A stretch of DNA of 6,944 bases from Tepidimicrobium sp. (GTDB lineage: Bacteria; Bacillota; Clostridia; Tissierellales; Tepidimicrobiaceae). The stretch covers positions 1-6,944 of the forward strand of contig DUNJ01000151.1 in the NCBI GenBank assembly GCA_012839395.1, in the 5' to 3' direction. A program made the translations under genes and the position numbers. How positions within the stretch are numbered: position 1 is the stretch's first letter; each line of letters begins with the position of its first letter. The notes beneath the pieces are model-generated. The model saw only the letters and a program-made list of their open reading frames with translations, searched no databases and was not told where the DNA came from. Below, one piece after another: positions 1 through 5,484 of this stretch.

Positions 1-64
1 ACTACACTGTACGTCTATTATATCGGTTGAGGTTATACCCATTTAAACTAAAGAGGGGATATCT
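1..64 (+). other. left-edge leader, possibly the last codons of an upstream gene
   Basis: These bases precede the M50 protease gene. The frame that reads into the protease is open from base 2 and closes with TAA at 44-46. It could therefore be the C-terminal tail (ending in VEVIPI) of a gene cut by the window edge, but 14 codons are too few to identify it. Another frame closes with TGA at 28-30. AGAGGGG at 52-58 is the ribosome binding site for the ATG at 65, with 6 bases of spacing. The in-frame stop at 44-46 leaves ATG 65 as the only sensible start. I see no clear promoter or terminator, so the protease gene may be cotranscribed from upstream. Confidence 0.35.
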
Positions 65-658
65 ATGGATTATAATTTAATATGGAGTTTGCCGGGATTA
101 TTAGTTGCTATTATTATACATGAAATTTCCCACGGTTATATGGCATATCTGCTAGGTGATGATACTGCAGCGCGATCTGGAAGATTATCTCTAAACCCTT
201 TAAGGCATATAGATCTAATAGGATTTATATTTCTTTTAATATTTAAATTTGGTTGGGCAAAGCCAGTTCCAATCAATTCCAACAATTTTAAAAATAGAAG
301 AAAAGGAATCATATTGGTTTCCCTGGCAGGACCATTTTCCAATATGATAGTTGCAATAATGGTTGGATTTATAGTAACATCTGAAATTATAACTAACCCC
401 ATGTTATATAACATATTTACTATCATGTTATGGTACAATGTCATGTTAGGGACATTTAATCTATTGCCTTTTCCTCCATTGGATGGCTCCAAGATTTTAG
501 CAAGCTTACTACCTGCTAAATATGAATACATCTTTTATAAGTATGAGCGATGCCTATATTTAATTCTAATTTTTCTGATAGCAACAAATACCATAGATAA
601 AATATTAGGCCCTTTTATATACCTAAATTTAAATCTATTGTTCAAAATAATTAGCTGA
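65..658 (+). CDS. site-2 protease family (M50) intramembrane zinc metalloprotease
   Basis: This is a polytopic membrane protein of 197 residues from the site-2 protease (peptidase M50) family, which cleaves substrates within the membrane. The zinc-binding HEISH (HExxH) motif is at residues 19-23 inside the first hydrophobic segment. The third zinc ligand lies in the second signature, NLLPFPPLDG, at residues 132-141 (Asp140). Further hydrophobic segments lie near residues 50-62, 81-108, 114-137 and 162-195. No PDZ or CBS domain is present, so this is the minimal form resembling B. subtilis YwhC, rather than the PDZ-bearing RseP type or SpoIVFB. The start is supported by AGAGGGG six bases upstream. 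The gene ends 15 bases before scpA, and this pairing recurs in Firmicutes. The family is certain, but the substrate cannot be read from the sequence. Confidence 0.93.
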   Translation: MDYNLIWSLPGLLVAIIIHEISHGYMAYLLGDDTAARSGRLSLNPLRHIDLIGFIFLLIFKFGWAKPVPINSNNFKNRRKGIILVSLAGPFSNMIVAIMVGFIVTSEIITNPMLYNIFTIMLWYNVMLGTFNLLPFPPLDGSKILASLLPAKYEYIFYKYERCLYLILIFLIATNTIDKILGPFIYLNLNLLFKIIS

Positions 659-673
659 AATTGAGGTTTTTGT

Positions 674-1426
674 ATGAAATATAATATTGTATTGGAATCT
701 TTCGAAGGTCCTATGGATTTATTAATGCATTTAATCGATAAAGCTAAAATCGATATATATGATATAAATATCAACGAAATAACTGAACAATATATGGAGC
801 ATTTAACTAAAATGGAGGAAATGGACTTAGAAGTGACAAGTGAATTCTTAGTAATGGCAGCAACCCTACTAGAAATAAAGTCGAAAATGCTTTTACCCCA
901 AAGAGAACAAGAGGATTCTAATACTCAGACGGATGAAGAAGAGGCGGATCCAAGGTTAGAGTTGGTTAAAAAGCTAATAGAATATAAAAAATATAAGCAT
1001 GCCTCTAAAAAGTTGAAGGGATTTGAAAGGGTTCAAAACAAGGTTCACTATAAGCCTCAAGAAGATCTTGCCTATTATTCAAGGGAAATGGAAGAGTTTG
1101 AAGAAATGGATTTAGCTAAGTTGGTACAAGCATTTCAAAATATATTATTAAAGAATAAACATTCTGAAACTTTTATTCATATGGATAAAATCGTGAGGGA
1201 GAGATATACTTTAGAAGAATGCATTCAAAGAATAAAAAATAGGCTTAAAAATTGTAGTACGGTAAAATTTAGTAGTCTGTTTGATGAGAATTCTAATCGC
1301 GTGGAGATTATCGTCGTTTTTCTATCCTTGTTAGAATTGATTAAGGCTAATATAGTAACGGTGAAACAGGAATCCAATTTTTCAGACATACTAATCATAG
1401 GACAAGCCGAGGAGGATGATAGCTGA
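674..1426 (+). CDS. scpA: segregation and condensation protein A (kleisin of the SMC complex)
   Basis: ScpA (250 residues) is the kleisin that closes the SMC ring. Its N-terminal domain binds the neck of one SMC subunit, its C-terminal winged helix binds the cap of the other, and its middle binds a ScpB dimer, on the nucleoid. The family signatures are visible: SFEGPMDLLMHLI at residues 9-21, AATLLEIKSKMLLP at 62-75, an acidic linker at 79-92, DPRLELVKKLIEYKKYK at 92-108, and the C-terminal winged-helix segment around VVFLSLLELIK at 214-224. Length is normal for the family. GAGG at 663-666 sits 7 bases before the ATG. The stop shares one base with the scpB start, so the two are translationally coupled, as expected for subunits of one complex. 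Confidence 0.97.
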   Translation: MKYNIVLESFEGPMDLLMHLIDKAKIDIYDININEITEQYMEHLTKMEEMDLEVTSEFLVMAATLLEIKSKMLLPQREQEDSNTQTDEEEADPRLELVKKLIEYKKYKHASKKLKGFERVQNKVHYKPQEDLAYYSREMEEFEEMDLAKLVQAFQNILLKNKHSETFIHMDKIVRERYTLEECIQRIKNRLKNCSTVKFSSLFDENSNRVEIIVVFLSLLELIKANIVTVKQESNFSDILIIGQAEEDDS

Positions 1427-1974
1427 TGGATAGCGATAAAATAAAGCCGATTATAGAATCGCTATTGTTCATATGGGGGGAACCTTTGGGCTTAAAAGAT
1501 ATTGCCAATGTACTAAAGATTGAACAAGGAAAGGTAAAAGGGATATTGGATGATATGATAAAAGAATTCAATCATACAAACAGGGGGCTGAAAATAATTC
1601 GCATAGAGGATAGCTATCAATTGTGCACAAGGCCTGAGCACGACAAATGGATTAGGGAGCTATCTAATCATAATAAGACAAAAAATCTATCTAATGCTGC
1701 TTTGGAGACCCTATCCATAATTGCATATAAGCAACCTATAACGAGAAATGAAATGGAGGCGATTAGAGGGGTTAGGTGTGATAGGGCTATACAAACCCTT
1801 TTGGATAGAGGTTTAATCGAGGTACGAGGGCGCTTAGATAGCTTAGGTCGTCCAATTATATATGGAACCACGAAGGAGTTTTTAAGATATTTTGGTTTGA
1901 AGGATCTAGATGATTTGCCACCTATTGAGGATTTTAAAATTGAAGAACGAGAGGAAGATGATGTGAAAGAATAA
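1426..1974 (+). CDS. scpB: segregation and condensation protein B (ScpA/SMC partner)
   Basis: ScpB (182 residues) dimerises through its N-terminal winged helix and clamps the centre of ScpA, stabilising the SMC-ScpAB condensin needed for chromosome segregation. Two winged-helix domains are seen, about residues 1-75 and 85-155. The family signatures are IAYKQPITRNEMEAIRGV at 99-116, GRPIIYGTT at 141-149 and GLKDLDDLPP at 157-166, followed by the usual acidic tail. The ATG overlaps the scpA TGA by one base, and GAGGAGG lies at 1409-1415 within scpA. The final codons and the TAA are built into the terminator stem at 1966-1994, so the scpAB transcription unit probably ends here. Confidence 0.97.
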   Translation: MDSDKIKPIIESLLFIWGEPLGLKDIANVLKIEQGKVKGILDDMIKEFNHTNRGLKIIRIEDSYQLCTRPEHDKWIRELSNHNKTKNLSNAALETLSIIAYKQPITRNEMEAIRGVRCDRAIQTLLDRGLIEVRGRLDSLGRPIIYGTTKEFLRYFGLKDLDDLPPIEDFKIEEREEDDVKE

Positions 1975-2000
1975 TACAATATGTATTATTCTTTTTTTTT
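1966..2000 (+). terminator. rho-independent terminator at the end of scpB
   Basis: A perfect 13-bp stem is formed by 1966-1978 pairing with 1982-1994, with the three-base loop ATA at 1979-1981. A run of nine T residues follows at 1992-2000. The stem is AT-rich but long, which is typical for low-GC clostridia. It begins inside the coding sequence, and the scpB stop codon (1972-1974) is part of the left arm. On the reverse strand only a short T run follows, so it is one-directional. Confidence 0.85.
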
Positions 2001-2012
2001 ATGGGAAGATAA
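1983..2012 (+). promoter_or_regulatory. candidate sigma-F-type forespore promoter
   Basis: GTATT at 1983-1987 matches four of five positions of the B. subtilis sigma-F -35 consensus as I recall it (GYATA). After 15 bases, GGGAAGATAA at 2003-2012 matches the -10 consensus GGnnAnAHTR at all but one defined position. The predicted start, near 2019, leaves a short leader before the ribosome binding site at 2030. Context supports it, because ytfJ/gerW is a forespore gene in B. subtilis and a terminator separates this block from scpAB. The call is a pattern match by eye and could be chance. I saw no better sigma-A promoter in the gap. Confidence 0.35.
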
Positions 2013-2029
2013 CTGTAAATACTTGATAC

Positions 2030-2036
2030 GGAGGTG
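2030..2036 (+). promoter_or_regulatory. ribosome binding site of the DUF2953 gene, long spacing
   Basis: GGAGGTG is a strong Shine-Dalgarno sequence but lies 13 bases before the ATG at 2050, longer than the usual 5-9. A TAG at 2047-2049, in frame immediately before the ATG, rules out any earlier start. The next in-frame ATG, at 2083, has no ribosome binding site. Confidence 0.6.
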
Positions 2037-2049
2037 CAATCGTTACTAG

Positions 2050-2649
2050 ATGTCAAAACTTCCTAGTGCTGATGTAGGTATTATGAGCTGTTCTTTATTG
2101 GTTATAATATTGCTCATAGGACTCTTCATATTGTTTTATCCCATAAGGTTGAAAGTTCAATTAACATATTTAAATGATTCTATGGATTTTGATATATCAC
2201 TTCCTTTTTTAGGTGGATTTTTTAAACCCAGGGTCAAGTCTTTTGATGATAGAAAGAAATTTAAATTTCATGCCAGAGGATTGCTGGAGGGAAAAAATAA
2301 AAAAATAGTACAGTTTATATGGCGTAAGCTCGCATTAAAGAAATTTGTTTGGAAGACCAAAATCGGCTTAAGCGATGCGGCGCTAACTAGTTTTGTGTAT
2401 GGTATTATATGGAGTTTTAAAACATATATTTTAAACCTAGTACTAAAAGGTAAAAAGATCGAGAGCATAGCCTTAGAGATAATACCTATTTTCAATGAGG
2501 ATAGATTAGATGTCGAACTCAACTGTATATTTGAAATAAAATTAGTTCATATTATAATTGTATGGGTTTGGCTGCTAAAAACATATAAAGGTGGTGATAA
2601 GGTTGACAGAGCATCCAATAGAAGGCTTAATGAAGACTACAATGAATAG
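2050..2649 (+). CDS. ytfI: DUF2953 domain-containing membrane protein (YtfI-like)
   Basis: This 199-residue protein has one N-terminal transmembrane segment (about residues 12-30) and a charged body, ending with a second hydrophobic stretch at 165-177. The DUF2953 signature is visible: FVWKTKIGLSDAALTSFVYG at residues 99-118 (Trp101, Gly106, Asp109-Ala110, Thr113, Gly118), then a Pro146/Phe148 segment typical of the domain's end. The family is of unknown biochemical function and is generally found in spore-formers directly upstream of ytfJ/gerW, as here. That argues for a role in the forespore or spore membrane, but this is inference from position. Its last 47 bases overlap the gerW coding sequence in another frame, so the two are probably coupled. 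The symbol is taken from synteny with B. subtilis. Confidence 0.82.
   Translation: MSKLPSADVGIMSCSLLVIILLIGLFILFYPIRLKVQLTYLNDSMDFDISLPFLGGFFKPRVKSFDDRKKFKFHARGLLEGKNKKIVQFIWRKLALKKFVWKTKIGLSDAALTSFVYGIIWSFKTYILNLVLKGKKIESIALEIIPIFNEDRLDVELNCIFEIKLVHIIIVWVWLLKTYKGGDKVDRASNRRLNEDYNE
2587..2596 (+). promoter_or_regulatory. ribosome binding site that sets the TTG start of gerW
   Basis: AAAGGTGGTG, inside the DUF2953 gene, ends 6 bases before the TTG at 2603. The earlier in-frame GTG codons at 2591 and 2594 lie inside this site and have no Shine-Dalgarno sequence of their own. Confidence 0.7.
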
Positions 2650-3046
2650 CCTGAAGGAGATGGTGGATGTAAATACTATTATTGGAGATCCCGTGCAATC
2701 ACCAGATGGGTTGGTCATTATTCCCGTATCAAAAATATCCTTTGGATTTGCAGCGGGAGGCAGTGAGTTTAGTAAAACGGATTTCGAAGATCTACCGGTA
2801 TCTGGTGAAAAGTTACCCTTTGGAGGAGGAAGCGGGGCAGGGGTTTCGGTACAGCCTGTTGGATTTATAGTAGTGGGAAATGATCAAATCAAACTAATGA
2901 CCGTGGATGAAGGCAATACAGCATTGAGTAGCCTATTTGATTTTATGGGTAAAATATCTGACAATATACAAGAGGCTATTAAAAAAGAAAAAGGCGCTAG
3001 CTCAGATAAATCTATGGAAATGGATGATAATATATATACGGATTAA
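2603..3046 (+). CDS. gerW: GerW family sporulation protein (YtfJ)
   Basis: GerW (YtfJ) is a small sporulation protein. In B. subtilis it is made in the forespore and is needed for the cortex-lytic enzyme SleB to work at germination; its molecular action is not settled. The 147-residue product starts at TTG 2603, giving the N-terminus MTEHPIEGLMKTTM usual for the family; longer forms from GTG 2591 or 2594 lack a ribosome binding site. Conserved blocks are VDVNTIIGDPV (residues 22-32), VIIPVSKISFGFAAGGSEF (38-56) and the glycine-rich GGGSGAGVSVQPVGFIVV (74-91). The C-terminus is a hydrophilic tail. It overlaps the DUF2953 gene by 47 bases and is followed by a hairpin before dacB. All three genes fit spore-envelope assembly. 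Confidence 0.94.
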   Translation: MTEHPIEGLMKTTMNSLKEMVDVNTIIGDPVQSPDGLVIIPVSKISFGFAAGGSEFSKTDFEDLPVSGEKLPFGGGSGAGVSVQPVGFIVVGNDQIKLMTVDEGNTALSSLFDFMGKISDNIQEAIKKEKGASSDKSMEMDDNIYTD

Positions 3047-3080
3047 AATATGAAGCAGATAAATTCTGCTTCTATTTATA
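3046..3080 (+). terminator. hairpin between gerW and dacB, probable weak terminator or attenuator
   Basis: An 8-bp perfect stem (GAAGCAGA at 3052-3059 with TCTGCTTC at 3065-3072) has a five-base loop. With T3051 bulged, the stem continues for five more A-T pairs (3046-3050 with 3073-3077). The 3' side is AT-rich but lacks a clean T run, so termination may be partial. The left arm begins at the last base of the gerW stop codon. dacB follows with its ribosome binding site only 11 bases beyond, and no convincing promoter lies between, so read-through is likely needed for dacB. Confidence 0.55.
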
Positions 3081-3090
3081 CTATACAGAT

Positions 3091-3096
3091 GGAGGG
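3091..3096 (+). promoter_or_regulatory. ribosome binding site of dacB
   Basis: GGAGGG is followed by tandem in-frame TTG codons at 3100 and 3103. Spacing is 3 bases to the first and 6 to the second, which favours TTG 3103 as the start. Confidence 0.6.
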
Positions 3097-3102
3097 ATAT
3101 TG

Positions 3103-4200
3103 TTGAAGCAAAAGGTGTTGATAGGAACATTTATTATCGTTTTTTTTATGGGTTATTTTTCATATTGTGAGGAGCCAGATATAGGTGCCCAATCAGCTAT
3201 ATTGATAGATGCCCGTTCTGGAAGGGTGCTATTGGAATATAATCCCCATATAAAGTTACCCATGGCTAGTACCACTAAAATAATGACGGCATTAATAGCA
3301 TTGGAAAAGGGAGATTTAAACGATAAGATAAAAATAGGGGCTGACACTGTAGATATAGAAGGCTCAAGCATATATCTATGTGAAGGTGAAACTCTTTCTT
3401 TAGAAGACCTATTGTATGGATTAATGTTAAGATCGGGCAATGATTCCTCATTGGCAATAGCCAATCATATAGGGGGAAATCCGCAAAGTTTTAGCAATAT
3501 GATGAATGGGAGGGCGAAGCAGATTGGGGCTAATAATACAAATTTCATGAACCCTCATGGTCTCCATGATGATAATCACTATTCTACTGCGTATGATTTA
3601 GCATTGATTACCAGGGAAGCTATGGATATGGATGATTTCAAGAAGATAATAGGTACTAGACTTTGGAAGGCCACGAGAGAAAAAAACAATCTGTTTTATA
3701 ATAAAAATAAAACCTTATGGGAATATGAGGGGGGAGATGGGGTTAAGACTGGATATACACAAAGAGCTGGTCGATGTCTAGTGTCTAGTGCAACTAGAGA
3801 TGGGGCCCAATTGATAAGCGTTGTTTTAAATGATAAAAATTGGTTTCAAAATTCCTATAAATTGATGGATTATGGATTTGAAAATTTTAAGACTTATGTA
3901 ATAGTTGATAGTAATCAGCATATAAAAAATATCAACATATTAAATGGTAATAAAAACTCTGTTCCTATAGTGACGAAAGAGTCATTTCTATATCCGCTAA
4001 TGGAGGATGAGCCGGAGAAGGTTAAAATTGATATAAGTTTACCTGAAGTGATAGAGGCCCCTGTAAAAAAAGGAGATCCCGTTGGGGAAGTAACGGTCTT
4101 TTTAGACGGTAAAATTATTCATAATGGAGATTTAATAGCCAAAGAAAGTGTTAGGAAATTGGGGCATATTAAAAGGATTATCAATAGAGTACAGAGGTAA
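3103..4200 (+). CDS. dacB: D-alanyl-D-alanine carboxypeptidase (class A low-molecular-weight PBP, DacB-type)
   Basis: This secreted peptidase removes the terminal D-alanine from peptidoglycan stem peptides, limiting cross-linking. From TTG 3103 it has 365 residues. A signal peptide covers about residues 1-22 (KQK, then a hydrophobic core to MGYFSYC). The S11 catalytic motifs are in order: STTK at 56-59 (nucleophile Ser56), SGN at 111-113 and KTG at 215-217. A PBP5 C-terminal-like beta domain follows (about 265-345) with a basic tail at the C-terminus. EGSSIYL, YGLMLRSGND, NPHGLHDDNHYSTAYDLA and the GTRLWKA-like segment resemble B. subtilis DacB, the sporulation enzyme that tunes cortex cross-linking, more than DacF or DacA; this comparison is from memory. 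Position between scpAB and rluB also matches dacB. The adjacent spmA and spmB genes of that locus are absent here. Confidence 0.9.
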   Translation: MKQKVLIGTFIIVFFMGYFSYCEEPDIGAQSAILIDARSGRVLLEYNPHIKLPMASTTKIMTALIALEKGDLNDKIKIGADTVDIEGSSIYLCEGETLSLEDLLYGLMLRSGNDSSLAIANHIGGNPQSFSNMMNGRAKQIGANNTNFMNPHGLHDDNHYSTAYDLALITREAMDMDDFKKIIGTRLWKATREKNNLFYNKNKTLWEYEGGDGVKTGYTQRAGRCLVSSATRDGAQLISVVLNDKNWFQNSYKLMDYGFENFKTYVIVDSNQHIKNINILNGNKNSVPIVTKESFLYPLMEDEPEKVKIDISLPEVIEAPVKKGDPVGEVTVFLDGKIIHNGDLIAKESVRKLGHIKRIINRVQR

Positions 4201-4208
4201 TATTTACT

Positions 4209-4236
4209 TTGTAATATCCTTTGCATATGCTAAAAT
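4209..4236 (+). promoter_or_regulatory. probable sigma-A extended -10 promoter of rluB
   Basis: TGCTAAAAT at 4228-4236 is an extended -10 element (TGn followed by TAAAAT, five of six matches). TTGTAA at 4209-4214 is a four-of-six -35 element with 16 bases of spacing. The predicted start is near 4243, just downstream of the ATG at 4241, which supports translation from the ATG at 4262. The promoter fills most of the 61-base gap after dacB and separates rluB from the sporulation genes. Confidence 0.5.
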
Positions 4237-4261
4237 ATAGATGGAAGTGGGGGACAAAGGA

Positions 4262-4969
4262 ATGAGATTGCAAAAATACATGGCTAAATGCGGAGTGGCC
4301 TCTCGTAGAAGATCCGAATCCATAATATTGGAGGGAAGGGTAAAGGTTAACGATCGTGTCATAGATAGACTTGGCACAAAGGTGAATCCGAATAGGGACA
4401 TAGTCAAGGTTGATAACAGGATAATAAAAATGGAGAAAAACAAGGTTTATATAATGTTGAATAAACCGGAAGGGTATGTTACAACGGTGAGGGACAGACA
4501 CGGTCAGGATATTGTGTTGGATCTAATAAATGGAGTAGAGGAAAGGATTTTTCCAATAGGTAGGCTGGATAGTGATACATCAGGCTTATTATTATTGACT
4601 AATGATGGAGAATTGGCCTATAGGCTGACGCATCCTAAATATGAAGTAGAAAAAAGGTATATGGCTTTGGTAGAAGGGGTGCCCGGTAATGATAAACTAA
4701 CCAGGTTTAGGAAGGGATTAAAAATTGATGGCAGGATGACAGCTAAGGCCTACATCGAGGTTATTAAAGAATATACGAATTCATCATTGTTAGAAATAGC
4801 AATTCATGAAGGCAGAAATAGACAGATAAGGAGGATGTGTAAATATATAGGCCATCCTGTACTGAGCTTGAAGAGAATATCGATAGCTGAATTGACATTG
4901 AACGATTTGGAAGTTGGAAGGTGGCGATATTTAACCCAGGGTGAAATAGATTATTTAAAGCAATTATGA
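4262..4969 (+). CDS. rluB: 23S rRNA pseudouridine synthase (RluB/RsuA family)
   Basis: This enzyme converts uridine to pseudouridine in rRNA; the RluB branch acts on 23S helix 90-92 uridine (U2605 in E. coli). The start at ATG 4262 gives 235 residues and the classic N-terminus MRLQKYMAKCGVASRR. The alternative ATG 4241 lacks a ribosome binding site and lies on or before the predicted transcript start, whereas GGGGGA at 4249-4254 is 7 bases before 4262. An S4 RNA-binding domain covers about residues 1-60. The catalytic domain includes LNKPEGYVTT (66-75), GRLDSDTSGLLLLTNDG with catalytic Asp103 (100-116), KRYMALVEG (131-139) and EGRNRQIRRM (183-192). RsuA (16S) cannot be excluded by motif alone, but the scpB-dacB-rluB order supports RluB (B. 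subtilis YpuL). No terminator is evident downstream. Confidence 0.93.
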   Translation: MRLQKYMAKCGVASRRRSESIILEGRVKVNDRVIDRLGTKVNPNRDIVKVDNRIIKMEKNKVYIMLNKPEGYVTTVRDRHGQDIVLDLINGVEERIFPIGRLDSDTSGLLLLTNDGELAYRLTHPKYEVEKRYMALVEGVPGNDKLTRFRKGLKIDGRMTAKAYIEVIKEYTNSSLLEIAIHEGRNRQIRRMCKYIGHPVLSLKRISIAELTLNDLEVGRWRYLTQGEIDYLKQL

Positions 4970-5006
4970 TATATGATCGATAAGGTTATTGGAATACCCC
5001 TTTATA

Positions 5007-5035
5007 TTGTTTTCTGCTTTAATATGCGCTATAAT
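5007..5035 (+). promoter_or_regulatory. probable sigma-A promoter of the GNAT-mnmM-rpiR operon
   Basis: A perfect TATAAT at 5030-5035 follows TTGTTT at 5007-5012 with 17 bases of spacing. The -35 element matches only at its TTG. Transcription would start near 5042, giving a leader of about 30 bases with the ribosome binding site AGAGGTG at 5055-5061. It is the only strong promoter-like sequence in the 101-base gap after rluB. The rest of that gap shows no other feature. Confidence 0.6.
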
Positions 5036-5070
5036 CAACTTAACACTATGGAATAGAGGTGTACTAAATT

Positions 5071-5484
5071 ATGATCGAACTACGTCAAATAAAAAAGGAT
5101 GAATATGATGAAGTATATTCCATACTAGATCAAGAAAATATAGAATCCGATTTAAGTAGGGGTATAATATACACATTGAAGGATAATGGGATTATAATAG
5201 GAGCAGGTAAAGCGGTTTTGCAATCCGATTATGCTATTATAAAATACATAGTTGTAGGGAAGGAATTTAGGGATAATGATTTGGGAGATATTCTGTTAAG
5301 AACACTATTGTTCAAATTAGAAAACATGGGGATATTGAATGTGTTTTTCCCTCATAGGGATGGTTATTTGATGAAAAAAGGGTTTACAAGCCATGATTTT
5401 GAACATATGAATTCCTATGAATTATATTTAAATATTCCTAGATTCTTTAACAAGAGCTGCTGCGGTGATCAATGTGAAATATAA
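5071..5484 (+). CDS. GNAT family N-acetyltransferase
   Basis: This is a small acetyltransferase of 137 residues with the GNAT fold, expected to move an acetyl group from acetyl-CoA to an amine; the acceptor is unknown. The N-terminal beta-alpha unit (MIELRQIKKDEYDEVYSIL), the paired strands around IIIGAGKAVL and DYAIIKYIVV (residues 41-62), the CoA-binding loop and helix (64-88) and the C-terminal YLMKKGF (99-105) follow the usual GNAT order. The loop reads RDNDLG at 67-72, where the first glycine of the R/Q-x-x-G-x-G/A motif is replaced by Asp70. The tail contains three cysteines (NKSCCGDQCE, 127-136). AGAGGTG lies 9 bases before the ATG. The gene probably heads an operon with mnmM, whose start lies inside its last codons. 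Confidence 0.85.
   Translation: MIELRQIKKDEYDEVYSILDQENIESDLSRGIIYTLKDNGIIIGAGKAVLQSDYAIIKYIVVGKEFRDNDLGDILLRTLLFKLENMGILNVFFPHRDGYLMKKGFTSHDFEHMNSYELYLNIPRFFNKSCCGDQCEI
5464..5470 (+). promoter_or_regulatory. ribosome binding site of mnmM inside the GNAT gene
   Basis: GGTGATC matches the 3' part of the ideal Shine-Dalgarno sequence and lies just before GTG 5474, with aligned spacing of about 8 bases from its second G. The earlier in-frame GTG at 5465 overlaps this site and has only a weak AAGAG upstream at 5452-5456. Confidence 0.5.

Noticed and set aside
136..531. Open frame on the - strand across the M50 protease gene
   Set aside because: It is antisense to a well-recognised family gene, has no ribosome binding site and shows no domain. 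It arises from the composition of the + strand.
1668..1979. Open frame on the - strand across the end of scpB
   Set aside because: It is opposite conserved ScpB motifs and would begin inside the terminator hairpin. No family resemblance.
2603..2631. Perfect TTGACA with CTTAAT 17 bases downstream, resembling a sigma-A promoter
   Set aside because: The TTGACA is the gerW start codon plus its second codon, and the -10 is poor. Transcription would begin inside gerW, so it could not express that gene.
2682..2870. Second + frame inside gerW
   Set aside because: It lies wholly within conserved GerW coding sequence and lacks a ribosome binding site.
3082..3089. TATACAGA as a sigma-E -10 element for dacB
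   Set aside because: There is no matching -35 at the right distance, and the transcript would begin on or after the ribosome binding site.
4181..4501. Open frames on the - strand spanning the dacB-rluB junction
   Set aside because: They run against the rluB promoter and the S4 domain, and the products look like random low-complexity translation.
4970..5006. Possible terminator after rluB
   Set aside because: The only complementarity (around TTATTGGAATA) has a two-base loop and no T tract, so a stable hairpin is not credible.
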